Shown: positions 5,001 to 5,881 of the stretch, piece by piece | How positions within the stretch are numbered: the stretch's first letter is position 1 | Layout: every line of letters starts with the position of its first letter | NCBI GenBank assembly: GCA_016934095.1 | Contig: JAFGTO010000374.1 | Location: 1-5,881, forward strand | Direction of reading: 5' to 3' | Length of the DNA: 5,881 nt | Origin: Candidatus Glassiibacteriota bacterium | GTDB taxonomy: Bacteria; Gemmatimonadota; Glassbacteria; GWA2-58-10 | Position numbers and translations under genes: made by a program | The notes under the pieces: model-generated | The model's input: the letters and a program-made list of their open reading frames with translations, nothing else | Databases searched by the model: none | Told to the model about the DNA's origin: nothing

Positions 5001-5804
5001 ATGCTGAAAATATCCGCTGTGGTCATCTCCTATAATGCCGGGCGCAGTATCAGGCGGACCCTGGAATCGGTACGCGGCCTGTGTGTCGAGACCCTGGTGG
5101 TCGACAGCGGCAGCACCGACTCCACCGAGGCAATCTGCCGCGAGCTGGGAGCAACGTTCATCCGCAAGCCCTGGGAAGGGTACTCCCGCCAGAAGAACTT
5201 TGCGGTCGAGCAGGCTGCAGCACCCTGGGTCCTGAGCCTGGATGCGGATGAGGAAGTCTCTGCGGAGCTGGCCGGAGAAATCCGCAGCCTGGACGAGCAT
5301 ACTCCTTACCGCGGGTTCCTCCTGCCCCGGCGCAACCACTATTTCGGCAGGGTCCTGCTCCACGGCGGCCAATACCCGGACCTGCAGCTGCGTCTTTTCC
5401 GCAAGGACTCGGGCCGTTTCAACGACCGGCCGCTGCACGAATCGGTGGTCCTGGATGGCCCGGTTGGGCGCCTGCAAGGGGCCCTCGAGCACTACAGCTA
5501 CCCGACCATCGCCGACTACTTCGAGAAGTTCCACCGTTATACCGAGCTCGAGGCCGAAAGGCTTTTCGCCGCCGGGGGCTGCCGCGGCGGGGCCGCTCTT
5601 TTCGCCGACCTGCTGGCCAGGCCCTGCTGGAAATTCATCCGGCGCTATTTTTTCAAGCTGGGTTTCCTGGATGGTGTGCCGGGACTGCTGGCAGCGGCTT
5701 TCGGGTCGTTCACCATGCTGGTGAGCCACGCCAGGTGCTGGGAAAAACGCCTCGCCTCCTCGCACCTGAGCGGCGGCCCCGGCCGGACCCCTAACCCGGA
5801 TTAG
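5001..5804 (+). CDS. Family 2 glycosyltransferase, WaaE/KdtX-like
   Basis: Predicted GT-A fold enzyme that adds a sugar from a nucleotide-sugar donor to a growing cell-surface glycan at the cytoplasmic face. The closest recognisable group is lipopolysaccharide-core beta-1,4-glucosyltransferases (WaaE/KdtX type), but the acceptor cannot be read from sequence. The 267-residue product starts with a strand and SYN (10-12), then VVDSGSTDST (33-42, nucleotide-binding Asp35), GYSRQKNFA (60-68) and the metal-binding DADEE (81-85). LRLFRKDSGRFNDRPLHESV (130-149) holds the probable acceptor and catalytic region. HYSYPTIADYFEKFHRYT (164-181) and a hydrophobic, basic C-terminal segment (about 210-245) suggest membrane association. 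The final residues, rich in Gly and Pro, look unstructured. The ATG has only a weak AGG (4993-4995) upstream. It runs divergently from nuoJ and has no evident functional tie to complex I. Confidence 0.88.
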   Translation: MLKISAVVISYNAGRSIRRTLESVRGLCVETLVVDSGSTDSTEAICRELGATFIRKPWEGYSRQKNFAVEQAAAPWVLSLDADEEVSAELAGEIRSLDEHTPYRGFLLPRRNHYFGRVLLHGGQYPDLQLRLFRKDSGRFNDRPLHESVVLDGPVGRLQGALEHYSYPTIADYFEKFHRYTELEAERLFAAGGCRGGAALFADLLARPCWKFIRRYFFKLGFLDGVPGLLAAAFGSFTMLVSHARCWEKRLASSHLSGGPGRTPNPD

Positions 5805-5843
5805 TCACGAACCGGAGGCCGCGTAGCTAAGTGGCCGGAGATC

Positions 5844-5861
5844 CGGGCACGGATGTGCCCG
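5844..5861. repeat. Perfect GC-rich hairpin after the glycosyltransferase
   Basis: CGGGCAC (5844-5850) pairs perfectly with GTGCCCG (5855-5861) around a GGAT loop. An alternative hairpin, CCGG-AGAT-CCGG (5835-5846), overlaps it, so the two exclude each other. No T-run follows, so an intrinsic terminator is not supported. The core GGGCACGG also occurs at 245-252 and, inverted, at 354-361, all outside genes, which hints at a dispersed REP-like repeat. Confidence 0.5.
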
Positions 5862-5881
5862 ACACCCTGATTTGTCCGAGA

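Noticed and set aside
4929..5765. 278-codon minus-strand frame opposite the glycosyltransferase
   Set aside because: No recognisable domain. The plus-strand frame has clear GT-A motifs including SYN and DADEE.
5815..5881. tRNA-like text (GCGTAGCTAAGTGG resembles a D-arm)
   Set aside because: No acceptor-stem pairing, anticodon stem with a 7-base loop, or T-arm GTTCRA motif can be assembled in the available bases.
5801..5881. Open minus-strand frame entering from the right edge and ending TAA at 5803..5801
   Set aside because: Only 26 codons, much of it over a palindrome, with no recognisable motif. An open frame of this length is expected by chance in GC-rich DNA.

Overview
This GC-rich bacterial window carries the distal membrane-arm genes of respiratory complex I (proton-translocating NADH:quinone oxidoreductase), nuoJ-nuoK-nuoL-nuoM. 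All four lie on the minus strand and are tightly spaced. A divergent plus-strand gene for a family 2 glycosyltransferase lies beyond nuoJ. It most resembles lipopolysaccharide-core glucosyltransferases (WaaE/KdtX type), which points to a Gram-negative, diderm bacterium. The sequence alone does not fix the phylum. Translation starts are GTG (nuoJ, nuoK), TTG (nuoM) and ATG (nuoL, glycosyltransferase).

Layout from left to right. Positions 1-403 are non-coding. They hold two inverted-repeat pairs, a plus-strand sigma70-like promoter, GC-rich repeated hairpins and a likely terminator for nuoM. nuoM (404-1990), nuoL (2023-3966), nuoK (3990-4292) and nuoJ (4289-4789 from the preferred start) follow, all read right to left. 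Positions 4790-5000 form a divergent control region with a near-consensus TTGACA-N17-TAAAAT promoter for nuoJ and a leader of about 110 nt. Two hairpins lie in that leader, and the second touches the nuoJ ribosome binding site. The glycosyltransferase occupies 5001-5804. The last 77 bases are non-coding and hold a perfect 7-bp hairpin.

NuoL and NuoM are antiporter-like proton-pumping subunits. NuoK carries the two membrane glutamates of the central hydrophilic axis. NuoJ supplies the bulged third helix linked to coupling. All the key charged residues I looked for are present, so these look like working complex I parts. The cluster is incomplete: nuoI does not precede nuoJ and nuoN does not follow nuoM. 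The promoter and terminator suggest nuoJKLM is a separate transcription unit, with the other complex I genes elsewhere.

I see no clearly new gene system. The most interesting signals are non-coding: the structured nuoJ leader, the paired inverted repeats at 1-403, and a possible plus-strand transcript antisense to the 3' end of nuoM.
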